From NCBI GenBank assembly GCA_029783825.1, contig JAREIK010001479.1:92102-156101 (forward strand): a stretch of 64,000 bases of DNA, written 5' to 3'. The notes beneath the pieces are model-generated. The model was given only the letters and a program-made list of their open reading frames with translations. It searched no databases and was not told the DNA's origin. Shown piece after piece: positions 49,020 to 59,723 of the stretch (position 1 is its first letter; every line of letters begins with the position of its first letter). The stretch comes from Sapria himalayana (lineage: Eukaryota > Streptophyta > Magnoliopsida > Malpighiales > Rafflesiaceae). The position numbers were made by a program, and so were the translations under genes.

Positions 49020-50441
49020 TGACTGGCCTTCAGAAATTTATTATTGACGATACTGATGAATTTATTATCACATGAGTCCAACATGTGATAATTGACTATA
49101 TCAATAGTAATAATAATGAATTTATTATAGATGATACTGACTGGCCTTCAGAAATTTTATTTTTGAAATTACTGAAAATTTTTTATGATACGACGAATAT
49201 GTGCTCGTCAGTTTATACTCCTACGACTTACATTACATTCATGTACATATGCATTATTAGTAGCATGTTTAGGAGGTATCGAGCTGACCCGACACTTAGT
49301 CATATGGTTGCATAGATAAAAACCAAGTACTTAAAATACTGGTCCGCAGTTCCATCTCTTTATTGTCTTTCTGCATGCATTGACCCTAAAATTAAGGTAG
49401 AATGGGTAAATAATATTGACTTACATTTCCTCGTGCATGAACCTGGAAGACCAACCGGAAAGATTCATTCACGAGAAATTGACTAGCCTGTTCATATACT
49501 ACGATACTAAGTATAGTGATAGTTGTAGCGAGACTGTGATTATGGATATAAATATCTTCTTCGGAGATAATTTTTTCATTCAGTTAGCGAGGGAGAAACA
49601 ACGTGGTCGACCTAGAGGTGTCAAAAAAGCCGGGCCGGGCCGGCCCATTTTTTTTGAGCACGAGCGTGCCTTCGTGCCTGGCTCGGCACGGTTTAAAAAA
49701 GTCGGGCCCGACATGGCCCGCAGACACGGTAGGCCGTGCCGGCTCGCTCGGGCCTAGCCTGGTCGTACAGTTCGGGCCTCGTGGGACTGCGGGTCGGGTC
49801 CAATCAGACCCGACCCACGGTCTTTTTTGCGAGAGGGGCGATCGCGGGGTTGGGTTCAGGCGACACCCGACACGGGACGAACCCTAACCCGAGCACGGCA
49901 TGAGCCCGGGCACGGAATTTTCTCATGCTGGACCGGCCCAGGCACGACTGAACTGTGCCGTGCCTCGTGCCGGCCCGGCCCGGCCTGGTTGACACCTCTA
50001 GGTCAACCGTCACATAGGAGCGAGTTTTCTCCGTACTTAGATACTGATTACTGCTCAATCATATCACATTCTGATATAAAGAATTTTGATATATTACAGT
50101 TGTGAAAATCATATGAGTCCATATTTTCCATGTTATCTAGGATGATACGAGATTTACTGATTCATTCGGTGTCCAACATAACATTGAAGTCTAATTTTTC
50201 TATTGTAGTGAACGTAATTTTAGATAGGAGATCAAGATTATATCCAGATATTATTGAGGCCTTAGCATGTATGAAGGACTGGGAGGATTCGAGGTTTAAC
50301 ATTCATGATCGTATTGAAGTTGGGATAAAGATTATATCCGCTGTAAAAGTGAAGGAGTTGATTACTGATGATGATAATCCATATAATAATGATTTTGATG
50401 TTATGATTGATAATGATCATGATATACCGATTGATGATTGA
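49020..50441 (+). pseudogene. hAT transposase, 3'-half copy (copy 1)
   Basis: Reads NSNNNEFIIDDTDWPSEILF, IKTKYLKYWSAV, FIHEKLTSLFIYYDTKYSDS, VIMDINIFFGDNFF and then, after a 388-bp insertion at 49,613-50,000, the C-terminal hAT dimerisation part with IIEALACMKDWEDSRF (about 50,250-50,297) and an acidic tail ending IPIDD, stop. Matches 53,480-54,445 segment by segment. Near 48,950-49,170 the phrase 'attattgacgatactga' is repeated, indicating local rearrangement at its left junction. Frameshifted and interrupted; not functional. Confidence 0.8.
49613..50000. mobile_element. Nested non-autonomous hAT element, 388 bp
   Basis: Perfect terminal inverted repeats TAGAGGTGTCAA / TTGACACCTCTA, target duplication GGTCGACC (49,605-49,612) and GGTCAACC (50,001-50,008). 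The unoccupied equivalent is visible in copy 2 near 54,000. Very GC-rich (repeated gccgggccgggcc). Open frames across it are composition artefacts. Confidence 0.93.
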
Positions 50442-51606
50442 TATGATTACAGGTTATCCCTGCCCGTTGCCAGTTGTCAGTTGTCAATGCCACGCCATGC
50501 CACATGCCATTGTCACTTGATTTTGATGCCTTACGGTCACAGACACAACTGATAATTTGTGTTATTCTTGATTCTAGTTTTTGATTTCGATATTTTATTT
50601 TGTATTGATTGTACCTTATATACTTTTTTATTTATGTTACGTTGTATTTGTTTTAGTTCGGTATCTATTGGCCGATTAAACATTTGGTTTGCTTTTATCT
50701 TTGTGACTTTGTGATTTTTTTTAACGAAATTTTTTGTTTAATTTATATTTGTGTTTAAATTTTTTATTAAAAATTCTATAATTTAATTCTAATAAATTTA
50801 TAATCTAAATTTATTAAAAAATTTTGGTTGCCCGTGTCGTGCTCGACCATGTACCAATCATGTCATGTCATGCCGAGGCCACCGAGCGTCGTGTCGTGCC
50901 TAACCCGGCATGGTTCCGTGGCACGTGGCATGACCCGCCAGCACGAGACACCGAGACCAACAGCACCCGCACCACTAGTGCCATACAGAAACAAAAAAAA
51001 CACGTGGGCACGAGTCCGAATGCACTTCGATCCGATCCACGATCCCACTTTAATCCCCCCCCCCCCCCCCCCCTAACGATTCAAAAAAAATTTTGAATAT
51101 TAGAATTTGGATTTCGCCTCCAACGGCTAGGGGGCAAAATCCGTTGGCCCTCATGATTATGCCCCCTATATATCAATAATAAATTTTAAAAAAACATAAA
51201 AATTATTTTTAAAAAAATTTCATTCCTTTAATCTATAAAACCCCCTCACCTCTCTATAAATTTTATATTTTTCATAAATATTTATTCTCACTTCCTCAAA
51301 TTTCTCTCAAAGCTCCTATTCTTCTGTCTCTCGGGAATTCATCATTCGGCTCAATATTTCGAGACTCACAACTCAGATTTAGAAGTGTGAACTGGACTGT
51401 GGCGCACCGTGCACGTGATCTACCTCATTGATTTACATGTATTTTTAATTTTTATTTATTATTAAACTATAACTTTTAACTTAATTAATAATTAAAAAAT
51501 TTAAGTATTTTTGTTTACTCTCTCTCTCTCTCTAGTCTTTCTTTCTAATCTGAATATCTAAATCTATCATCTAAGATTTACCTCATGTTTAACAAAAACA
51601 AAAAAA
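50442..51606. other. hAT 3' flank, then GC-rich subterminal and 5' leader of copy 2
   Basis: 50,442-50,820 matches the 3' flank of copy 2 (54,446-54,850). At about 50,823 the sequence switches to GC-rich hAT subterminal DNA, followed by a run of 19 C (51,055-51,073) and a leader containing 'caacggctagggggcaaaatccgttgg'-like complementary halves (about 51,120-51,147), before the transposase ATG. The second copy has no left inverted repeat of its own here. Confidence 0.6.
51055..51073. repeat. Homopolymer run of 19 C
   Basis: Nineteen consecutive C between 'ttaat' and 'taacg', within the GC-rich hAT subterminal region. Length is uncertain for technical reasons. Confidence 0.95.
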
Positions 51607-54445
51607 ATGGCTAATACTAATAAAACATATTTAAATTTAGAAAATAAAAATCTTACCCAAGGGTCTGAGGCTGCTGAAATTTTGATTTCTCCAGTCGTCT
51701 CAACCCACACATCTAAAAAATAAAAAAACTAGGAGTACTTCTGTAATTTAGACTCATTTTAATATAATAAAATAAAAAAATATTAGGGATGAGAAAGAAG
51801 AAATAAAATAGTGTAAATATTATATCAGAAATTTAATATGTAAGAGTTCGTTTGAGACTGGACACCCTAAAAGGCATGCCGAATTATGTACCAAAAAATA
51901 TGGTGAATTAGATCCTAGGTAACCCCAACTTAGTACTACATTTTTTGAGATTGGATCGAGTTCAGTCTCAAAATTTATTCCCTTCATATACCGCAACGAG
52001 TTAAGTAGAAAAGGCATGGCCAAATTTATCACATTGATGGGTCTTCCGATCAGATTTTCGGAAGATCCAAGAGGAGTGAGCATCATGCAGACATATTTTC
52101 AGCCTGCTTATTGTAGGATTCATAGGTCCACACTAGGAATAACTAGGGGTGTAACCGACCCGAGTTGAGCCGAGTATTAGGTAGGCTCAGCTCGGCTCGG
52201 TTTTAAAGGAGTAGATTCGAGCTTGTTCACAAGCCTGTTTACGAACTGACGAGCCGAGTTTGAGGGTGCTCAGGCTCGGCTCGTTTAACTTACGAGCCTA
52301 TTCACGAGCTTGATTCACGAGCTTGTTCACGAGCCTGGTTAACGAGCTTGCTCACAAGCCTATTCATGAGTCTGTTCACGAGCCTATTTATTAGATGACG
52401 AGCTGAGTTTAAGGATGCTCAGGCTCGGCTTGTTTAACTTACGAGCCTCAAAATGATGTTCGGGAATTAAAAAAATATTCATCTAAAATAGACAACATAC
52501 AACTAAATTAAAAAGATAAGATAATAAAAATTCAATTAACTTGATTGAAGTTCAAGAGTTAAAATATTCATCATGTTCATTTGTAGGAAAAATTTGTTGT
52601 GCATCAAGTTTTCTCCATGTTCATGAGCCTCTTCACTAGCTTGGTTCACGAGCTTGTTCACAAGCTTGGTTAACGAGTTTGCTCACGAGCCTATTCACGA
52701 GCCTGTTTACGAGCTGACGAGCCGAGATTGAGAGTGCTCGGACTCGGCTCATTTAACTTACGAGTCTCAAAATAATATTCAGGCTCGGCTCGTTTAACTT
52801 AATAAATGAGTTCGAGCGAGCTTCTAACGAGCCGAATGCCGAGCAACTCGCGAGCAGCTTGGCTCAGTTACAGCCCTAGGAATAACATACTAAAATTTTA
52901 CCAATTAGAAAAATAAAAAATAATTAATAAATTTATGACATATAGTAGAGTGATATCCGTGACGTCCAATATGTGGATAAGTCACAATAGATCATCTTAT
53001 GCATGTCTCACCGGCCACTATGTAGATTATAAATGGATAATGAATAAAAAATTTTAGGATTCTCTGAGATTCTTCATCCTCATGATGGTCCGACCATTTT
53101 TGAGTATATGATGAAAATCTTTAGAGAATATAAAATTCAAAATAAAATTTTTAGTATCACATTTGATAACGTATTTGATAATGAAGTAGCGATTAACATG
53201 TTGGTTAGAAATATTAGAGACGCACCATTATGAGAGATTTTTCATGTCAGATGTATGTGTCACGTAATTAACATGATTGTACAAATGGGTATGAAGGTGT
53301 GTTCCCCCACGTTGAATAATATATGTAATACACTAAAATATATCCATACTCCTCACAGACAATAGGAGTTTGGTAGTTTCTGTTTAACTGCGAATCTTTT
53401 TAAAAAAAATTTCAATCGAATGTGAGACACCATTAAAATTACACGTACTTGATGTTGGAGTCATGTGTTGGATACGAACACGTGATAATTGACTACGTTA
53501 ATAGTAATAGTGACTAACATATTATTGACGATACTGACTGGGTTATAGTAATTTCATTTATGAAATTCCTGAAGCTTTTTTATAACACGATGAACATATG
53601 TTCATCAGTTTATACTATCATGACTTATATTGCACTCAGGTGCATATACAAAATTAGTCACATGTTTAGGAAGTATCGAGCTGACTTGACACCATATGGT
53701 TGCAGAAATGAAAACCAAGTACTTAAAGTACTAGTATACCATTTCATCTCTTTATTGTCTCGTCGTTGCATGCATGGATCCTAGGGTTAAGATGTAATAA
53801 GTAAATAACATTTTGACTTATATTTTCTCGTGCATGAACCTGAAAGACCCACTTGAAGGATTTATTCACTATAAGTTGACTGACCTGTTCACATACTATG
53901 ATACTATGTATGGTATTAATAGTAGTGAGACTGTGATTACGGACATGAATATCTTTTTCGGAGATGATAATTTTTCCATTTAGTTAGCGAGGAGAGAACG
54001 ACGGGGTGGACTATCACATATAAACGAGCTTTCTAGGTACTTAGTCACTGATTACTGCTCAATCCTATTACATTCTGATACTAAGAATCTTGATATATTA
54101 TAGTGGTGAAAATCATATGATTTCACCTTTCCCGTGCTATCTAAGATTACACGAAATCTACTGACTCATCCGGTGTTGAGCATAGTATCAAAGTCTACTT
54201 TTTCTGTTGCAATGAATGTGATTTCGGATAAGAGATCGAGATTATGTCCAGATATTATTGAGGCCTTAATATGTATAAATGACTGAGAGAATTCGAGGTC
54301 TAGCATCCAGGATTGTACTGGAGCTGGGACAGGAATTGCATCCACTGCAAAAGCCGAGGAGTTAATTGTTGATGATGATGATCCATATGATAGTGATTTT
54401 GATATTGTGGTAGATGATGATCATGATATGCCGATTGACGATTGA
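51607..54445 (+). pseudogene. hAT (Ac-like, BED zinc finger) transposase, nearly full length but broken (copy 2)
   Basis: Start ATG 51,607 (MANTNKTYLNLENK). A degenerate BED finger near 51,800-51,890 keeps GHPKRHAELC but has CKYY for C-x2-C. Then FFEIGSSS (51,940), FITLMGLPIRFSEDPRG (52,022-52,073) and a 735-bp insertion (52,144-52,878). Afterwards come YACLTGHYVD-like and FDNVFDNEVAINMLVRNIRD (53,155-53,225, RNase H-like core), HVLDVGV (53,445), FMKFLKLFYNT (53,556-53,590), and the C-terminal dimerisation part with DILQW, WKSYD and IIEALICIND (54,090-54,285). Ends in an acidic tail IVVDDDHDMPIDD, stop at 54,443-54,445. hAT transposases bind the terminal repeats and excise/insert the element. 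Stops and shifts rule out activity. Confidence 0.85.
52144..52878. mobile_element. Nested hAT-type MITE, 735 bp, with internal 'cacgagc' repeats
   Basis: Ends TAGGGGTGTAACCGA and AGTTACAGCCCTA, flanked by an exact 8-base target duplication GGAATAAC (52,136-52,143 and 52,879-52,886). The interior is full of short repeats of the form 'gagc(c/t)tgttcacgag' and 'ctcggctcg' in both halves (52,200-52,450 and 52,610-52,860). Non-coding. Interrupts the copy 2 transposase. Confidence 0.93.
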
Positions 54446-54880
54446 CATGGTTGCCGATTGCAGCCCGTTGCCAGATGCCAGATGCCAGATGCTAGTTGCC
54501 AATGCCACGTCAAGCTACATGACATTTTTCATTGCCACTTGATTTTGATTTTTGATGTCTCATGGTCATAGACACAGTTGATGATTTGTATTATTTTTGA
54601 TTCTGATTTTTGATTTCGATGTTTTATTTTGTATTGATTGTACCTTGTACGCTTTTTTATTTTCAGTACATTATATTTGATTTGGTTCGGTATCTATTGG
54701 CTGATTGGACATTTGATTTGCTTTGTCTCTGTGACTTTGTAATTTTTTTTAAAGAAATTTTTTATTTAATTTATTTTTGTGTTTAAATTTTTCATTAAAA
54801 ATTCTATAATTTAATTCTAATAAATTATAATCTAAATTTATTAAAAAAATAATAAAAAAAATTTAAACTTTATTAATATT

Positions 54881-55458
54881 GTATATTCAACAATTTTCAA
54901 GTTATAAATTTAAAATTTTTAAACATTATCTATATATAATATATATTTGATAAATAATTTAATACAAAAATTTAATTATTTAAAAATAAATAAATTTTAC
55001 TTTTTTTAAACATTATCTATATATAATATATATATTTTTAAACTTTATTAATATTGTACGGGCATGACCTGTCACGGTAAATTTACTACCGGGCTGGGGG
55101 GCCATACAGAGCCTGGCTTGAATAAACCATGCCTGGCCCGGCACGGAAGCATGGTTGTGCTCAGTGCTCTCAAAAAATAGGTCGGGCCAACCCGGCACAT
55201 CCCATTTGACACCTCTAGTATATTCAACAATTTTCAAGTTGCAAATTTAAAATTTTTAAATATTATATATATTATAATATATATTTTATATATAGTTAAA
55301 TAGATAAAATTTTAATATTAAAAAAAATATTTTTTTTAAATAGGCCTGTATGGGCCTGACCCGGCACGGCACTGTAACCATGTCGTGCATGGCCAAGCAT
55401 GGTCGTGCTCACAAAAAACGAGCCGGGCCAGCCGGACACATCCCATTTGACACCTCTA
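54881..55458. repeat. Two nested hAT 3' ends
   Basis: The sequence 'gtatattcaacaattttcaa' occurs at 54,881 and 55,218. Between them is a GC-rich hAT 3' end stopping in TTTGACACCTCTA (to 55,217). After the second occurrence a further GC-rich end stops in the same motif at 55,458. So one hAT 3' terminus lies within the AT-rich part of another. Confidence 0.75.
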
Positions 55459-55466
55459 ATTTTAAC

Positions 55467-56280
55467 TGACTGATAACTCTCTACTAATTTGTAGTTCATA
55501 CATGACTACAAGTAAAAGAAAAAGGATAATTGATTCAAGTATAATATTTAGATTCACGTCTTTCTCATACTAGTTAAAAACAAAATATCTTTAAAAAAAT
55601 AATATCAACACTCGATAAAATTTAACTAGTCTCATTAAAAAATCATTATCAACTAGATGTCAAGCATTACAAAGATAACGACCATTTTTCTAAAGTTCAC
55701 CTGCCCCATTTAATGTTATACAATAAAAATAATTATGCCTATTTTTATCAAATCCAACATGGACAATTTGCATGTAGTCCACATGTCATGCTTGTCATGC
55801 TAGTCGTGTCAAATTCACTGAGTCTTGCAACAAGCTAGCCCATGAATAGGGCATGCACAACTCATTCTCATGTCGTGGCATGTCATGCCTAGCATGGCTT
55901 TTTTGGATCATGCCACGGGATGAGCTTGAGTCCCAACTAAATTAACACTTCTAATATTTGCTAGAGCATAGTCTAAAAGAGAAAACTCTATATAAGTATC
56001 AAATATATACCTCATTTATAACAAAATGATATCACTCATAAAATAAAATACACATATGCTAAGATAATATATGAGATCCCAAAATCATTCATCTGATATT
56101 ATATTTGAAAGCACTTTTTGAGTTGGATAATTCATTAATAGTTATTTTCCGTAATTAAAATATTATCTATGTACATAATCAGCAAAATTGTCCTATAATT
56201 AGAAATCCTCTATTAAGTAAAAGAAAAGTCAATAATATATTTGAAACACAAACAAAGTAATTACTTATGAAAAAATTATA
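55467..56280. other. Gene-free stretch with a degenerate GC-rich hAT-like patch
   Basis: 55,740-55,960 has repeated 'catgcc' / 'gtcatgc' motifs and ends 'attaacacttctaat', like a mutated hAT terminus, but no matching left end or target duplication was found. The rest is AT-rich without coding frames. Confidence 0.4.
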
Positions 56281-56289
56281 AAACTCTTG

Positions 56290-56460
56290 GTAACTATTTT
56301 ATACAATATAATACCTTTCGTAGTATGCAAACCACACCTAACTTTACTACTTAAAACCTAAATAATTGCTTCATATATATCTTCTCCTTAGGATCACCAT
56401 AAAAAAATACATTCTTCATGTCTAGTTGATATATTCGTCAACTATGAAATGTTGTAAGAA
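56290..56460 (-). pseudogene. Copia RT scrap (minus strand), copy A
   Basis: Minus-strand reading gives IYQLDMKNVFFYGDPKEKIYM, a close variant of the copia RT segment containing the first catalytic Asp, followed by a stop and VVCILRKVLYCIK (the LRKALYGLKQ region). Too short and broken to function. The surrounding 55.97-57.3 kb is probably the same decayed element. Confidence 0.7.
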
Positions 56461-56959
56461 AATAAAAATATGCATTGATATCATATTGGCCACTAAACAA
56501 TAAATACACTTATAATCTATACTAAATATCTGAATATATTTCTTTATTATAAATTTCACCTTAAAGTAATAGATATACCTTCACATATAGGCAAATCTTC
56601 AAAGTAAACAAATACATGTAATTAATAACAAATTTTCCCAAATATAACAATGCTAGTTCTAAGATCTAATTATAATGGAAGGCATATGTATCTTCCAACA
56701 TAACCCAAGATCATTCTAGGTGAGATAATATCTCAAAAAGAAATTTAAATATCCTTGTACCATTAAGAAAAATTATATAAAACAAAAAAAAATAAATAGT
56801 ATAAATATAACAAAATATGTAAAATCAAGTTCTAAGTATAGCTCATTTGGCCCTTCTGGAAAGGGATAGGCTATTAAATCATTTGACTCCTCAATATGCT
56901 CGTATATGATCTAAGAAGATTGGGCTTGTCTCTCTCTCTCTTAGTATAGACTATAAATC

Positions 56960-57008
56960 CTTGGTGGCATGCAAACAATACCTAACTTTACTACTCAAAA
57001 CCAAAGTG

Positions 57009-57058
<50 letters not shown>

Positions 57059-57135
57059 TCCTCAAGATCACAATAAAAAAATATATTATTCACATTTAGT
57101 AAGTATAGTCTATAACTATGAGATATTATATATAA
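56960..57135 (-). pseudogene. Copia RT scrap (minus strand), copy B, split by (TA)n
   Basis: Same RT segment as copy A: LNVNNIFFYCDLEEN on the minus strand near 57,060-57,110, then a (TA)n expansion (57,014-57,056), then SSKVRYCLHATKDL. The repeat of the same ~200-base segment 650 bases away indicates a duplication or two insertions. Confidence 0.6.
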
Positions 57136-57559
57136 AAATATAGACTATAAGTGCATTCACTCACTATAAATCATACTTTAGGATAATAAAAACATACAAT
57201 AGAGTAGAAGAACATGCATATCTTCCATCATGATAAAGCATCATTTTGGGTAAGATGATATTCTAAAAGGAGATTTAGATATCCTAGTATTATTGTTCGA
57301 CACTCCAAGTACCAACTTTTGAGTGGTTTTGTGTGTAGTTATATGTGTATTTGCATGTAATTATACTTTTATTGGAATGATTTCATTAATTTTATATTTT
57401 GAGTAATTCTGATGAATATTTATAAAATCGTAACTATTTTGAATGAAAATAAATAGGCTTAGCAAAGAAAATGCATGGAGTGAAAAGATAAGTAATGAAA
57501 AGTCATGATATCTCTCATATGATGACTTAAGTTCATCATTCACTATTTTATTGAGAAGT

Positions 57560-59470
57560 TAAGATAAATTTTTTTGATCATAAATCTATAAAACTAGTCA
57601 TAATAATCTTTATCATAATGATTTTACCATTGAGTTGACATAATCTTTCCAATTGTGCAAAATAATCTTTGTGACAATAATATTTTCCTAAAATCATAAT
57701 CATATTATCTTTAAAATATTTAACGACTATAATAATATTTTCACATCATGATAGTCAAACACCGCATTTATATAATTAATTATGACAAATTTCAATGCTA
57801 TGTTTTATTCATCATAAAGCTAAAATATTAAGTATTTTAAGTCAATGTAATATTTTCCCTTGTCACAGTTTATTTTAGAGAGCATTTACTCTGGTCGCAA
57901 TATTTTCCAACATCACAACCTTGAGCTCCATAGTAAAATCAATAAAATTTTAGTTATTCTCAACATTACGACTTTGGATAAAACTGAGTAAATATATCAA
58001 TCATGATCATTCTTAACACCGTAACATTTTATTTCATAGAAAAATTATTTCAATCAAGATCATTCCCAATACTACGATATTCTATCCCAGAGAAAAGTTG
58101 TCTAAGTTATCACATTCATTATCATCATGAATTTAATACTCTAAAGAAGATCTGATAAAATATAAAAATCATGACTTCAAGCCAATGCTATGACTTTCAA
58201 CTGAAAACATTGCATGAATTCCCTAAATATTAAAAAAATAATCAAAAGAAAACTAAACAAAAAATGGAGAGGTGAATTAAATATCAAGTCAAGAGCTATT
58301 ACAATCCCTAGGCAGTGCGACTCCAACTCTTAATATATCTCACATAAAATATTATCCAATATTAAACTAAATTGATATATTATTGATATTTGTGTTAATA
58401 TTATATTATGAAATATTTATGATTAGGAATGTGTCAATTAACTAAAATTTTAAATTTTTACTATAGCATAATTATATGCTTATTAGTTATGGCAGACAAT
58501 AACATGTATATCATAAAACACATTCATATTGTATAGTAAGACATAAGTTATAATCATTCTAAGTTCTAACCTTAACGCATGAGATAAGTTTAATCGTTAT
58601 AAGTAAGATACTCAGGAAACTAAAAAATGAGCACACTTACAACCAATCCATTATGTATATTCTAGATGAATTAATCTCAAATAATATTGATTAAATAAAA
58701 AATTTAACCTAGGAATTTTGTAATAATGTGAGAGTTATATATCAATCATGAGAGATAATGACAAATAAGTCACAGGACATGTGCAAGAGGAGGTGACTCA
58801 CATAGTGATGACAACCCTATAAGTCAAATTCTCTTTTATAATTTTCATAAACAAGATTTATAGAAAGGCGCTTATTAATTATCATGAATATAATGCTTAC
58901 AAAGCTGAAAATACAAAAATATTTATAACTACAAAATCTCACATTTTAAAGATATTAGAGATTGAAAAATAAGAATACATATTTAAAACAATCGTCATGG
59001 AAAGTTAACGTTTATCAAAACAAATAGATATATGAATAACTCACAAACAAGACGACATGTTGCTTAATTAGTAAAATACCGATGAAATAACTATGAGAAA
59101 ATTAAAATTAATAGTGACAGTCTAGAATGATAATCACTTTGTATACAAAAAAGACATTTGGATATTTTTATATTAATCTATTATTCATTTAATCATCAAA
59201 TACAATATTAACTAAACAATAGAGAAATAGCTTCACATATAAGAAAGTGAGTCAATCTAAGATTCTAAGTATTTTGTCAAAAATTTAAATTTATCGATAC
59301 AACTCGAGTAGTAATTAATTCATTATTAATTACTCAAATTATCTATTTTACCACTTATATAACTCGTATGTTTGTAGGACTACGTTAGATAAGAGACAAT
59401 TACTCTACCAATTTTTGGGATTATGTAAATTCATAATAAGATTTGACAACCTCATAATGTTACAACAAAT
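57560..59470 (+). repeat. Reverse copy of the gypsy LTR-like repeat
   Basis: Parallels 43,880-45,430 and the reverse complement of 11.5-13.9 kb, with recurrent 'tcatgac/gtcacaa' motifs spaced about 60-80 bases apart (57,600-58,150) and the 'taagtttaatcgttataagtaagatactc' phrase near 58,585. No coding frame and no adjacent internal region recognised. Limits approximate. Confidence 0.45.
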
Positions 59471-59723
59471 TTCTGACACTATTATCATAAAATAATAATT
59501 TGATTATAGTTCGATACATCAACTTGAGTTGATATAACTCAGTCAATTTCTAGTTGATTGGATACTCTGCTTGGTATTATTTTTACATTTATTTTTTTTT
59601 ATTTTGCATTTATTTTTTTTATTTTAATTACTACACTTACATGAACAAAAATTTTAGAACTAAATTAACACATTTGTACCCAAAAATTAAGAAAATGAAA
59701 ATACTACAAAAAACAAAGAGTTG
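59471..59723. other. Gene-free T/A-rich spacer
   Basis: Includes 'atttattttttttattttgc' duplicated at 59,585-59,625. Nothing coding. Confidence 0.5.

Larger units (their letters stand above)
48821..55458 (+). mobile_element. Compound hAT transposon, 6.6 kb
   Basis: Left end TAGAGGTATCAACTGGGC (48,821) and right end TTTGACACCTCTA (to 55,458), flanked by ATTATAAC (48,813-48,820) and ATTTTAAC (55,459-55,466), an 8-base target duplication with one mismatch. GC-rich subterminal regions repeat motifs such as 'ggcacg', 'ccggcc' and 'catgcc'. Inside are two transposase segments in the same direction: a 3'-half copy (49,080-50,441) and a nearly full-length decayed copy (51,607-54,445). Their following 3' flanks (50,442-50,820 and 54,446-54,850) are also homologous. 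Two smaller hAT elements are inserted in the coding parts. Confidence 0.75.

Noticed and set aside
49416..50105. Pro/Arg/Gly-rich open frames over the GC-rich block
   Set aside because: They run across the nested 388-bp hAT element and reflect its composition; frames exist on both strands.
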